DNA of 64,000 nt from Carnobacteriaceae bacterium zg-C25 (GCA_017945845.1 CP072828.1:744001-808000); one strand, 5' to 3'; positions 16,843 to 25,265 are shown, counted from the stretch's first letter. A program made the numbers and translations. Notes: generated by a model not told the origin, from the letters alone.

Positions 16843-17636
16843 AATTCATTTACTACACTTTCTATTGATAAATTGATCGTTTCTTGTTGTTGAAATAATG
16901 AAAATCGTTCAACAACTGCATCAACGACTGATTTTGTTAATCCCGCATGTGCTGTATATTGGTATTGCTTGGCATCAATGATGTCAATGACTTGTCCATT
17001 GTTTAATGAAACGATACGATCAGAAAATGACAACTCTTGTCTATCGTGCGTCACCGATACAATCGCAACACCTTTTTCCACTTGAATTTTTTTCAAGACT
17101 TGAAACAATTCCTGTCTAGATTGTGGGTCAATCATTGTTGTTGCTTCATCTAAAATTAAAACTTTGGGATTTAGCACCATAGCACTTGCCAAAGCCACAC
17201 GTTGTTTTTGTCCACCGGACAATTCATCAATTGCCGTTTGAGCATATGCTGTCATATCAACCAAATTTAAAATGTCTTTAATTTTATCAGCCATCTGTTC
17301 GGAAGGCACTTGTCGATTTTCCAATCCAAAAGCAATATCTTCTTCTACCGTAATACCAACAAATTGATTATCTGGATTTTGAAAGACATACCCAATTTGA
17401 TCACGATAGTCATGAAAATTTTGTGACGTTACTACTTGATTTTGAAAAAATAATTGACCGCTTTGGTAGTCAATTAAGCCCATCATGATTTTGCTAAGTG
17501 TCGATTTTCCAGAACCATTGGGTCCGATAACACTTAACCACTCACCTTCATGCACATCAAACGTTATATTTTGTAACGAAAATGACTGATTACTAGTCGT
17601 GTATCCAATATTTTCTAATTGCAATATGACTGACAT
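16818..17636 (-). CDS. ecfA1: ECF transporter ATPase EcfA1
   Basis: A 272-aa ABC ATPase: Walker A GPNGSGKST, Q-loop VFQNPDNQFVGITV (typical of EcfA1), signature ELSGGQKQR, Walker B VLILDEATTMID. It starts the ecfA1-A2-T unit; GAGAGGAAC precedes the ATG. It is divergent from eetA, with 95 bases between them that should hold both promoters. In most Firmicutes this module sits by rplQ and truA; here it adjoins eetA. Confidence 0.94.
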   Translation of the reverse strand: MSVILQLENIGYTTSNQSFSLQNITFDVHEGEWLSVIGPNGSGKSTLSKIMMGLIDYQSGQLFFQNQVVTSQNFHDYRDQIGYVFQNPDNQFVGITVEEDIAFGLENRQVPSEQMADKIKDILNLVDMTAYAQTAIDELSGGQKQRVALASAMVLNPKVLILDEATTMIDPQSRQELFQVLKKIQVEKGVAIVSVTHDRQELSFSDRIVSLNNGQVIDIIDAKQYQYTAHAGLTKSVVDAVVERFSLFQQQETINLSIESVVNELWTSYIKT

Positions 17637-17731
17637 ATGTTCCTCTCTTATCTTCTATCCGTATTGAGTAACCCTAAATAGTTGACGTATTTAAAACAAT
17701 TCAATACAATATACTAAATTAGGAGATGCTC

Positions 17732-18148
17732 ATGAAACAGATTTTAAAATATTTAAAACGATTCGACTATATTTTAATCATAACAGCCGTTCTTTTGTCG
17801 TTTACACCGACAATCATCACAACGTTTTTTTTATCACAACAATCTAAAAATCAATTGATTGCACTTGTTAAAATTAATGGTGATGTTGTTGATCGATTTG
17901 TCTTATCCGATAGCACACCCAATCAAGAATTTTACTATACACCCAATGATAATCAATACAACATTGTAGAAATTGATCGTCATCGCATTCGCATTAAAGA
18001 AGATAATTCTCCCGATCAAATTGGTGTACGTACTGGTTGGATTAGCCAATACGGTCAAGTGGCGGTCTGTTTGCCACATCAGTTAATGATTGAAATTACG
18101 GGTGAAGCCACCCCTGATGCTAATGAGATGATCTTACCACTAAATTAA
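17732..18148 (+). CDS. eetA: EetA-like NusG-domain-II protein of extracellular electron transfer
   Basis: A 138-aa protein with one N-terminal membrane anchor (ILIITAVLLSFTPTIITTFFL) and an outside beta-rich domain of the NusG-II type, ending in IGVRTGWISQYGQVAVCLPHQLMIEI. EetA and EetB are membrane components required for flavin-based electron export in Listeria; their exact step is not settled. AGGAG is 6 bases ahead of the ATG at 17732. The stop overlaps the end of dmkA by 9 bases tail to tail, so the two transcripts must cross. Confidence 0.85.
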   Translation: MKQILKYLKRFDYILIITAVLLSFTPTIITTFFLSQQSKNQLIALVKINGDVVDRFVLSDSTPNQEFYYTPNDNQYNIVEIDRHRIRIKEDNSPDQIGVRTGWISQYGQVAVCLPHQLMIEITGEATPDANEMILPLN

Positions 18149-19087
18149 ACTATCTAAACCTAAAATAATGACATAAATAGCACTAAACAAGACGAAACTT
18201 TTGATACTTTCAACAAAAGTTTCTTTTTTTATTTGCTTTTTACAAAAACGTTTAATACTTGGAAAATGTAAAAAAAACATTGGAACAAACGCAATGGCTG
18301 AACGTATTGGTAAATAGCCAAACAGAATATAAATTGCCCACATGATCCATGGCACTATACTTAAAATAACATATAACATTAAACTGCGACGTGGTGTGAG
18401 GTAATGCACGAGTGTATAGCGATGATTGCGCAAATCTTGTTCATAATCACAGAGATTATTCGCTAACATAATATTGGCGATTAAACAAATTAACGGCACA
18501 CTCATGACAAACGTCAATACAATGCTTTTCCAGTGTAAATTCAAATGAACAACCGTTTCTGTCCATGCAGATGTCATGAGTAAACTTGGATTTTGGACAA
18601 AAATGCTAATAAAGAAAATACCAAATCCCATTGTCACACCCGAAAAAATTTCACCTAACGGTAATCGTGACAGTGGTATCGGACCAAATGTATAAAAAAT
18701 ACCAATTAAAAAACACACTGCTCCGATAGGTAATAATATAATGTCGGTTAAAAATACCAATACAATGGACAATACAACGGCAATGCTGAGCAACACAAAA
18801 ATGATGGTTACCATTTGCCGATAGTTTAAATTGAACTGACCAATAACATTATCCTTTTGTTTATATTCTTCATCAACAGCCTTTTTATAATCCATGGTGT
18901 TGTTAATGGCGGTCGTGCACATATCAAAACAAAGCGCCGCCAACACAAACACAATCGTATTGAGCCAATTAAATGTGTGATAATGATTGATGGTCCACAA
19001 AATACCGATTAACATCGGAAAAACGCTCGCTACTTTAGTGCGTAATTCCACAAATTCTAAAAAAATGGGTAACGTTATTTTTTTCAC
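18140..19087 (-). CDS. dmkA: DmkA/MenA-like prenyltransferase for demethylmenaquinone
   Basis: A 315-aa UbiA-family membrane protein. The two aspartate motifs are NNTMDYKKAVD and NNLCDYEQD. It should join a polyprenyl chain to 1,4-dihydroxy-2-naphthoate, giving demethylmenaquinone for the electron transfer pathway. Start: GTG at 19087, after AGAGGTG. Upstream TTG codons inside fmnB lack a ribosome binding site. The gap to fmnB is 10 bases. No menaquinone methyltransferase is in the window. Confidence 0.87.
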   Translation of the reverse strand: MKKITLPIFLEFVELRTKVASVFPMLIGILWTINHYHTFNWLNTIVFVLAALCFDMCTTAINNTMDYKKAVDEEYKQKDNVIGQFNLNYRQMVTIIFVLLSIAVVLSIVLVFLTDIILLPIGAVCFLIGIFYTFGPIPLSRLPLGEIFSGVTMGFGIFFISIFVQNPSLLMTSAWTETVVHLNLHWKSIVLTFVMSVPLICLIANIMLANNLCDYEQDLRNHRYTLVHYLTPRRSLMLYVILSIVPWIMWAIYILFGYLPIRSAIAFVPMFFLHFPSIKRFCKKQIKKETFVESIKSFVLFSAIYVIILGLDSLI

Positions 19088-19097
19088 AAAAACACCT

Positions 19098-20141
19098 CTA
19101 TTCAACAATATGATAGGCTTTATCCAACAGTTCGAACGTTGATTTTAATCCTTTACTCAAGTGAATACCGCCATCTTTATCGATAAATACTGCTTCAAGA
19201 TTATCGTGTGCATCAACATATTTTAAACCTTCTTCAATACCTAATAAAAATAGCACGGTACTGTAGCCATCTGCCGTCGCTGAATTATCTGTAATGACCG
19301 TTACACCCGAAATGTTATTTTCAACGGGGTACCCTGTTTTAGGATCAAGAATATGATGGTATTTCACACCGTCTACTTCAACATAGCGTTCGTAAATCCC
19401 ACTAGTCACTACCGCTTTTTGTTGTACAGGTACACTACCGACAACCGTCCCACGCACTTCGTCCGGATCTTGAACACCGACAACCCAACCTTTTTCATTG
19501 TTTGGCGAAGTTCCCATCGTGACAACATTTCCACCAAGGTTGATAATTGCTGTTGTAATGCCATGCTTTTCAAAAATCGCCTTCACGCCATCAGCAATAT
19601 ACCCTTTAGAAATACCACCTAGTTCAATAACCATGCCGGATTTTTCTAATTTCACCGTTTTATTCGCTTCATCAAGCGTAATATCTTTATAGTTAATTAA
19701 CGCTAAATTTTTTACAATATTTTCATGTTCCGGTTTATTAGCATACTCAGCGTCTCCAATACGCCACAAGTTTGTAACGGCACCAATGGAAACATCAAAT
19801 TTACCGTGGCTTTCATTTGCCATATTCAATGCTTTTTTGATCAATTCAAAAGTAGCGTCATTGACCTTGACGGCTTCTTTTCCCGCGGCTTGATTGATGC
19901 GATAAACGTCAGAACCTTCTAAGTTAGTGGAAAATAATTTTTCCATTTCACTCATGTAATCCAGCGCTTCTTGAATCGCTGCTTCTTGATTTTTATGATA
20001 AACACTTAATTGAACAACGGTATGCAACAACGACTCACTACGTGTAATTGGCGTTTTTTCAATGGGTAATGCTGTTGGTTGTGGTGTTGTACTGCACCCA
20101 ACTAGTAGAGTCGCCACTAAAAGAAAAAATAGCTTTTTCAT
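19098..20141 (-). CDS. fmnB: FmnB, ApbE-family FMN transferase lipoprotein
   Basis: A 347-aa lipoprotein (lipobox LVGC, Cys16) of the ApbE family. Visible family blocks are FDVSIGAVTNLW, ELGGISKGYIAD, AIINLGGNV, HHILDPKTGYP and the metal-binding region ITDNSATADGYSTVLFLLG. It hydrolyses FAD and attaches FMN to a Thr in the target motif of PplA, outside the membrane. It lies just downstream of pplA, its likely substrate, separated by a terminator-like hairpin. The RBS is AGGATAGA-like. Confidence 0.92.
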   Translation of the reverse strand: MKKLFFLLVATLLVGCSTTPQPTALPIEKTPITRSESLLHTVVQLSVYHKNQEAAIQEALDYMSEMEKLFSTNLEGSDVYRINQAAGKEAVKVNDATFELIKKALNMANESHGKFDVSIGAVTNLWRIGDAEYANKPEHENIVKNLALINYKDITLDEANKTVKLEKSGMVIELGGISKGYIADGVKAIFEKHGITTAIINLGGNVVTMGTSPNNEKGWVVGVQDPDEVRGTVVGSVPVQQKAVVTSGIYERYVEVDGVKYHHILDPKTGYPVENNISGVTVITDNSATADGYSTVLFLLGIEEGLKYVDAHDNLEAVFIDKDGGIHLSKGLKSTFELLDKAYHIVE

Positions 20142-20165
20142 ATATTCTATCCTTTCACTTTTAAA

Positions 20166-20204
20166 ATAAAAACACGGCTTAATTATACGCGAATAAGCCG
20201 TGTT
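20166..20204 (-). terminator. terminator between pplA and fmnB
   Basis: Stem AACACGGCTTA / TAAGCCGTGTT (20171-20181 with 20194-20204) followed by T5 on the minus strand. Partial read-through would give more PplA than FmnB. Confidence 0.75.
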
Positions 20205-20227
20205 TGTGTATTATTTAATATTCAAAA

Positions 20228-20770
20228 TTAGTGAGCTAATTCAAATTTAATTAAATCAGTTTTACCTTCTGCTGCTGCTTTTAATAATAAGTCAGTTGCT
20301 TCTTTGAATCCTTTAGAAGTGCTTGTTGCCCCTGTAACAGTTTCAACTTTAGATGCATCTTGAGTGCTTACCAATTGCATATTTAATTTGTCGATTGCTT
20401 CTTTAGCTGAAACACCTGATTTATCTTTCATGTTTTTGTTGTATGATTCGTCAGCAGATTTCATTTTGCCTTCTTTGTTTTCATAATCAAATTTAGATTC
20501 TGTAATTTTGCCATCTTTTACAGTAATTGAATGAACCACTTTCCAGCCACGTTCGTCAAATCCTGATTCTGCTTTGTAAGTACCGTCTTTTAATGTCATC
20601 ATTTTTGAATCCATTTTAGAATCCATCTTAGATTCCATTTTAGACTCCATTTTTGATTCCATCTTAGACTCCATTTTGTCTGCTGCTTTAGTAGTTGTTG
20701 CAGGTGCAGCTGTTGAACCACATGCTCCTAATACTGCTACTGAAGCTAATAAAAGTAAAGATTTTTTCAT
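20228..20770 (-). CDS. pplA: PplA-like FMN-binding lipoprotein with a single domain
   Basis: A 180-aa lipoprotein (lipobox LGAC, Cys17). Residues 32-57 are a tandem Lys-Met-Glu/Asp-Ser repeat that acts as a linker. One FMN-binding domain follows (about 58-175), with the flavinylation motif TVTGATSTS. The flavin on PplA is thought to carry electrons from the membrane to extracellular acceptors. Listeria PplA has two such domains; here there is one. AAAAGGAG precedes the ATG. A good promoter with a cre-like overlap lies upstream, and FmnB is encoded next. The FMN site makes the family assignment strong. Confidence 0.9.
   Translation of the reverse strand: MKKSLLLLASVAVLGACGSTAAPATTTKAADKMESKMESKMESKMESKMDSKMDSKMMTLKDGTYKAESGFDERGWKVVHSITVKDGKITESKFDYENKEGKMKSADESYNKNMKDKSGVSAKEAIDKLNMQLVSTQDASKVETVTGATSTSKGFKEATDLLLKAAAEGKTDLIKFELAH
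20600..20677 (-). repeat. 12-bp tandem repeat coding for KMES/KMDS
   Basis: About 6.5 copies of a 12-bp unit (ATGGAATCTAAA-like) in pplA code for a Lys-Met-Glu/Asp-Ser linker. The copies differ by silent changes. Unit number may vary between strains. Confidence 0.9.
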
Positions 20771-20813
20771 TTATTTTATCTCCTTTTCCCTTATGGGTTA
20801 TTTTGTATAATAA

Positions 20814-20842
20814 ATAATAGCATAAATGAAAGCGTTTGTCTA
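20814..20842 (-). promoter_or_regulatory. pplA promoter with cre-like site
   Basis: -35 TAGACA (20837-20842), 17-bp spacer, -10 TATTAT (20814-20819). The spacer and -35 hold TGAAAGCGTTTGTC (20827-20840), which matches the CcpA site consensus TGWAANCGNTNWCA at 11 of 14 positions. Binding there would block RNA polymerase. Confidence 0.65.
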
Positions 20843-21080
20843 CTTTTTTGTGAAGGTTTTAACTAAAAATAATATATTAAAATATTAATTAAATACACAT
20901 ACTTTTTATAAAAAATACGCCCTATAATCGTAATATTTTTCTGTGATTTCATTTTTAAAGTGAACCGTCAACTCTGTTTACATAGACATCATTTTTTCGA
21001 TTTTTCTTTTAAACCATCCATTAAAACCGCCAAAAAATAACTCTATGTTAAATAGGGGTGATGACTGATACCATCAACCC
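20843..21080. other. intergenic region upstream of pplA
   Basis: About 240 AT-rich bases with no gene or structure that I recognise, between the pplA promoter and the dmkB terminator. Confidence 0.5.
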
Positions 21081-21111
21081 TAAAAAATGCCGGTAGATAC
21101 TCTACCGACAT
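21081..21111 (-). terminator. intrinsic terminator after dmkB
   Basis: Stem TGTCGGTAGA / TCTACCGGCA (minus strand, one G-T pair), 3-nt loop, then six T. The plus strand also has seven T after it. Confidence 0.88.
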
Positions 21112-21122
21112 TTTTTTAGACT

Positions 21123-22079
21123 TTAAAATAATTGTTTTAATAACCGTTGCACACTATCAGTTGCCCTGTCATCAAATAATTGATGCACGCGTTTGTTGAA
21201 TCGTGCTAAATACTTTTCCATTAGCGCACGTGTTTTTAAAAGTGCCCCACTACTTTCAAGATGATGTAACAATATTGTCAAATTCTCTATCGACCATTCA
21301 TTATTTTCAGGAACGTATCGACTCCACTCTTCATACGAACCACTATATAATACAGGTGCTGTATAAATACCATTTTGAATATCTTGAAATCTTGGTTTAC
21401 CCGATACATTTTTATCCCATGAATAATCAATTAAATCGTCATGTAACTGAAATGCCATTCCCAATGCAATACCGGCTTGATAGGCATTTCTCAAAGTGGA
21501 TGGTGTTACACCTTCATATAACACACCAGCTTGTGTCGCTAGACCAAATAATTGCGCCGTTTTCCCACGAATTTGTTTTAAATATTGTGTAAGTGTAATG
21601 GTTTTATCGTATTGATGCATCAATTGTCTTAACTCACCCGATAAAACCAATTCTAAAATACGATCATTGCCAAACGATTCAATACCGTCTACATAGCCTT
21701 TTTTGGCTAAACGGGCGCTATAAGCCAATAAATAATCGCCTGCATAAATGGCAATACGATTATCAAATTGCTGATGAAAGGACGGTAAATTACGTCGTGT
21801 ATCCGATCGATCAATCACATCATCGTGAATGAGTGTCGCTAAATGTAAAATTTCAATGCTTGCCGCACGATACAGCGTTTTTTCATTTAAGTGACCGCTC
21901 TGCTCAGCAAACAAAATACATAGCGCAGCACGTATAAATTTGCCCGAAGATAAAATGTACGATTTCACCGTTGCGAGCACATCTGGATGTGTGGGTGTCA
22001 ACTCATTTAACATAATGGATTGTACTTTATTCAATTGTTCTTTTATCGTTGGATGACTATCCCAAATGTGATGAACCAT
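21123..22079 (-). CDS. dmkB: DmkB-like polyprenyl diphosphate synthase
   Basis: A 318-aa trans-polyprenyl synthase with both aspartate motifs: LIHDDVIDRSDTRR (DDxxD plus downstream Arg pair) and QLHDDLIDY. It extends farnesyl diphosphate with isopentenyl diphosphate to the side chain used by DmkA. It is the large-subunit (HepT/IspB) type. Start ATG at 22079 follows AAAGGGTG; a TTG at 22100 would overlap the terminator. A terminator hairpin in its own leader, just after ndh2, means expression depends on read-through or a hidden promoter. Confidence 0.88.
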   Translation of the reverse strand: MVHHIWDSHPTIKEQLNKVQSIMLNELTPTHPDVLATVKSYILSSGKFIRAALCILFAEQSGHLNEKTLYRAASIEILHLATLIHDDVIDRSDTRRNLPSFHQQFDNRIAIYAGDYLLAYSARLAKKGYVDGIESFGNDRILELVLSGELRQLMHQYDKTITLTQYLKQIRGKTAQLFGLATQAGVLYEGVTPSTLRNAYQAGIALGMAFQLHDDLIDYSWDKNVSGKPRFQDIQNGIYTAPVLYSGSYEEWSRYVPENNEWSIENLTILLHHLESSGALLKTRALMEKYLARFNKRVHQLFDDRATDSVQRLLKQLF

Positions 22080-22098
22080 GCATTTCACCCTTTCATTC

Positions 22099-22131
22099 AA
22101 AAAAGGCTAAGACTGATGCCTAGCCTTTTTT
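22099..22131 (-). terminator. terminator between ndh2 and dmkB
   Basis: Stem AAGGCTA / TAGCCTT (22103-22109 with 22121-22127, extended by A-T pairs) then T6 on the minus strand. It ends only about 20 bases before the dmkB start codon, so it could attenuate dmkB. Confidence 0.8.
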
Positions 22132-22135
22132 GCCT

Positions 22136-23998
22136 TTATTTATAAATATGTTTCGGCTTGCCATAAATCAGCTTATCTACCCAACGTCCAATCATTGGTT
22201 GTACGTAGTAATCTAATCCAAACGTTCTACCTGCACCAGACATTAACGCTAACGCTACAGGTACAAACCAGATGTTTACCCAATAGAACATTGCTGATAA
22301 GGAGAACATTGCCACAAAAGTAATGGTAACTGCACTCACTAACCAAACAAATAGACCGGCAATCAATGCTAAACCGATTGCAATTTCAACACATACCATG
22401 AATTTTTGCATAAACAATGCCATCTCACGATTTGGAATAAAGATTTTCATGATAGATGCAAACCAGTCTGGCATATCGCCAAACACTTGCATTGGTGCTT
22501 CGCCATACGCATAGCTTAAACTAAACACTTGATTAGCCACTTCAGTTGTTGCATCTGTTGCTTGTGACGCACCAGAAACAGCATCGGCTGCTTTTAACCA
22601 CTCAAATGGGAAAACAACGTCATCGCCAAACCATGATGTTGTACCAAACCATCCAAATGCCTTTTTCAAACCTTCAGAAAGCCACATGCTACCATAAAAA
22701 ATACGTAATGGCACTAACCATAAACGGTTCCCTTTGCTTGATAAATGACCACCAAAAATATTACGTTTATCTTTAATATCAAAGAACTCGTGTTTTACAT
22801 ACGCACCAATATTATAAAAACTACGAATACCAAAGAAATAAATTAAGTTGGTAATATGTTTTAATAACATGGCAAAGAATCCACTCATATGGTATTTATC
22901 CATAATGTAGGCAACACCGTAACGTGAACCGATAGATACCATGAATCCATCGTATTTACCTTTATAAGCGTGTTTTTGTGTACCTTCGATTGATGCAATG
23001 ATGTTTTCTGCGGCACAGTGCCCTGTTTGTTCAGCCGCTTGCACAATTTGTGGAACGGGCGCACCATTTGCGTTTGAATCTTCAAACCACACTAAGTCTC
23101 CAGCAACAAATACATTTGTTTTACCTTTAGCTTCCATAAATTCATTAACGACTAATCGATTGGCTCTTGCTTTTTCAATACCGAAATCATTAGCGTCTGA
23201 ATTAGCTTGTACACCAGCTGTCCAAATAGATGTTTGTGTTGGAATGACACGACCACTTTTCAAGTGTAAAGCGTCTTTTTCAATCGATGTGACACCATCG
23301 CCAAGAACAAGTTCTACACCTTTTTTCGTTAAGTATTTTGTTGCCTTAACTTGTTCTTTTTCTGTAACCATGTTTAAAATTTTTGGCATGGCTTCAACAA
23401 CTTTTAAAGAAAATTCTTTTTCATCTAGTTTAAATTGATGTGCCAATGATGGTACCCAATCAATTAACTCACCAATCATTTCAATACCGGTAAACCCAGC
23501 ACCAATAACGGTAAACGTCAACAATTCACGACGTTTTTCTTCATCGTGTTCACGCATTGCGCGGTAGCAACAATCAACAATATGCTCACGTAAACGTTCA
23601 GCAGCTTCAATTGACCATAATGTAAATCCATTTTCTTTTACACCCGGTGTACCAAAATCGTTTGCTTCACCACCCATTGCAATTAATAAATAATCAAATG
23701 ATAGCGTTTGGTGTTCAGCAACAACATTTTGATTTTCATAATCAATCGATACCACTTTATCTGTAACCAATTGTACTTTTGGATATTTTTTGAAAATCCG
23801 TTGTAAATCGTATTGAATGGCTTCCGCTTCTACACGACCACCAGCTACTTCATGTAGCTCTGTCATGTACGTATGGAATGAATTTTTATCAATTAGTGTA
23901 ATCGATATTTCTTCATTTTTTTTGTACTGTTTTGCTAAACGTCTTGCGGCTGCAATCCCTGCATAACCAGCACCAATAATGACAATATTTTTGCTCAC
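22136..23998 (-). CDS. ndh2: Ndh2, type II NADH dehydrogenase with a DoxX-like membrane domain
   Basis: A 620-aa fusion. Residues 1-400 are a type II NADH:quinone oxidoreductase with an FAD site (VIIGAGYAGIAAARRL), an NADH site (VIGAGFTGIEMIGEL) and a second FAD motif (TNVFVAGDLVW). Residues about 430-600 are a four-segment DoxX-like membrane domain. This fused form is typical of the EET Ndh2, which sends electrons from NADH to demethylmenaquinone. I start it at the GTG at 23998 because AAAGGAGGG lies 7 bases upstream; a longer frame from 24055 has no such site. Confidence 0.93.
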   Translation of the reverse strand: MSKNIVIIGAGYAGIAAARRLAKQYKKNEEISITLIDKNSFHTYMTELHEVAGGRVEAEAIQYDLQRIFKKYPKVQLVTDKVVSIDYENQNVVAEHQTLSFDYLLIAMGGEANDFGTPGVKENGFTLWSIEAAERLREHIVDCCYRAMREHDEEKRRELLTFTVIGAGFTGIEMIGELIDWVPSLAHQFKLDEKEFSLKVVEAMPKILNMVTEKEQVKATKYLTKKGVELVLGDGVTSIEKDALHLKSGRVIPTQTSIWTAGVQANSDANDFGIEKARANRLVVNEFMEAKGKTNVFVAGDLVWFEDSNANGAPVPQIVQAAEQTGHCAAENIIASIEGTQKHAYKGKYDGFMVSIGSRYGVAYIMDKYHMSGFFAMLLKHITNLIYFFGIRSFYNIGAYVKHEFFDIKDKRNIFGGHLSSKGNRLWLVPLRIFYGSMWLSEGLKKAFGWFGTTSWFGDDVVFPFEWLKAADAVSGASQATDATTEVANQVFSLSYAYGEAPMQVFGDMPDWFASIMKIFIPNREMALFMQKFMVCVEIAIGLALIAGLFVWLVSAVTITFVAMFSLSAMFYWVNIWFVPVALALMSGAGRTFGLDYYVQPMIGRWVDKLIYGKPKHIYK

Positions 23999-24028
23999 TA
24001 TTATTCCCTCCTTTAAAATACACAGAAT

Positions 24029-24057
24029 ATCATACCATATTGTTACCTTATTCACAA
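24029..24057 (-). promoter_or_regulatory. promoter for ndh2
   Basis: -35 TTGTGA (24052-24057), 17-bp spacer, -10 TATGAT (24029-24034), 31 bases before the GTG. Confidence 0.75.
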
Positions 24058-24084
24058 CAAAAAAGCGTCATTTATTATGTTTTT

Positions 24085-24098
24085 AGAAAACGTTTTAT
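24085..24098. promoter_or_regulatory. cre-like site between ndh2 and eetB
   Basis: AGAAAACGTTTTAT, with a 10-bp palindromic core AAAACGTTTT, matches the CcpA-site core but not its ends. It lies between the two divergent promoters. Confidence 0.35.
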
Positions 24099-24133
24099 TT
24101 TTTTGTGAAACAGATGAAAAACACGCGTTCTTT

Positions 24134-24142
24134 TGATATACT
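24134..24142 (+). promoter_or_regulatory. extended -10 promoter for eetB
   Basis: TGATATACT is an extended -10 (TATACT at 24137-24142), 27 bases before the ATG of eetB. Confidence 0.65.
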
Positions 24143-24168
24143 GTAATGACAATACAAGGAGATTTTAT

Positions 24169-24705
24169 ATGAAACTAACACGCATTCAACGCATGATGTT
24201 TATTGCCATGCTTTCAGCACAGGCAGTCGTCATTTCACTCATCGAACGTGGTATCCCTTCTCCTTTTGCTTTCGCACCTGGAGCAAAATTGGGATTAGGT
24301 AACTTAATTACATTGATTGCCCTATTCACACTGTCAAAAAAAGATACGATTAAAGTGCTCATTTTACGATTATCCATTACAACATTTTTTGCTGGAACCT
24401 TATCCACATTAATGTATAGTTTAGCTGGAGTCCTCTTGAGTTTTATCGGTATGTTAGCCGTCAAACAACTAGGCCCAAAACGCGTCAGTTTAATCGGCAT
24501 TTCCACTATCGGTGGCATTTTGCACAATTTAGGTCAATTGCTCGTTTTTGCTGTTTTTGCAAAGACATGGACCATTTTAAACTACTTGCCAATTTTAGCG
24601 ATGACGGGCATTTTAGCCGGATTTGCCGTTGGATTTATGGGTAATTTCATTTTAGAACGACTCGACATTTTAAACGTAGATGAAAATTGGATAGCCAATC
24701 GTTAG
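24169..24705 (+). CDS. eetB: EetB-like Gx transporter family membrane protein
   Basis: A 178-aa membrane protein with five or six hydrophobic segments of the family named Gx transporter or heptaprenyl diphosphate synthase component I. It opens with RIQRMMFIAMLSAQAVVISLIE, followed by the family block FAPGAKLGLGNLI. In Listeria EetB works with EetA in electron export. Start ATG at 24169 follows AAGGAG by 7 bases. It is divergent from ndh2 and ends in a strong terminator. Here eetA and eetB are 6 kb apart instead of adjacent. Confidence 0.87.
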   Translation: MKLTRIQRMMFIAMLSAQAVVISLIERGIPSPFAFAPGAKLGLGNLITLIALFTLSKKDTIKVLILRLSITTFFAGTLSTLMYSLAGVLLSFIGMLAVKQLGPKRVSLIGISTIGGILHNLGQLLVFAVFAKTWTILNYLPILAMTGILAGFAVGFMGNFILERLDILNVDENWIANR

Positions 24706-24720
24706 TTTTACCATACACAA

Positions 24721-24746
24721 AATCCCGCATGTGATGCGGGATTTTT
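24721..24746 (+). terminator. intrinsic terminator after eetB
   Basis: Stem AATCCCGCAT / ATGCGGGATT, 3-nt loop, followed by T. Confidence 0.92.
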
Positions 24747-24906
24747 ATCAAACTAAATTAAATAATACTATCACTTTATAAAAAACAGTGTCATTCTGCA
24801 TAAAAAGACTGTTGAATCGTCAAGACAATTTTTGTCTGCAATTGACTCATTAGATCAAATAGCATAAAACACGCTAGAACAACGCTACTCAAAATTATCC
24901 AAGTGC

Positions 24907-25125
24907 TTACGCTGTTAATGTTTTATCTTTGGTAATTCTAATTTTAAAAAGCAAATCCAACTCTTCTTCAGATAATTTTTGTGCTGCGGCAATAAGCTTT
25001 TCTTCTTCTGGAGTGCATTCTACCGGTGCATCTTCATAAACGTCCTCATCAACCCAGTGTTGTTTATCTACTCCAACCAAAATATCAACGCCCACTTTTT
25101 CACATAATGACTCATACGTAATCAT
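24907..25125 (-). CDS. small acidic protein of unknown function
   Basis: A 72-aa acidic protein. It has a central ED-rich part (WVDEDVYEDAPVECTPEEEK) and a helical Leu/Glu tail (LSEEELDLLFKIRI). GGAGGTG stands before the ATG, which supports expression. I do not recognise it. It lies beside integrase debris and a tRNA gene, so it may be the remainder of an integrated element. No toxin or antitoxin partner is visible. Confidence 0.6.
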   Translation of the reverse strand: MITYESLCEKVGVDILVGVDKQHWVDEDVYEDAPVECTPEEEKLIAAAQKLSEEELDLLFKIRITKDKTLTA

Positions 25126-25265
25126 CTAAACACCTCCACACAAATATTTGATTTTTCATCTCTTTGATAAATGTATTTATACCATTTAAATTATAAGCGG
25201 TTTCATGTAATTTATCAATTGATGATAAAAACTAAATGTACGATTTCACACCTTGTTTATCCTAT
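25126..25265. other. AT-rich gap, no feature recognised
   Basis: Contains the presumed promoter of the 72-aa gene. No coding frame or repeat stands out. Confidence 0.4.

Noticed and set aside
15966-20230. FMN riboswitch in the EET or ECF region
   Set aside because: No RFN-type conserved stems are visible, and the intergenic gaps are too short.
20600-20677. CRISPR-like short repeats
   Set aside because: They are 12-bp coding repeats in frame inside pplA, without spacers.
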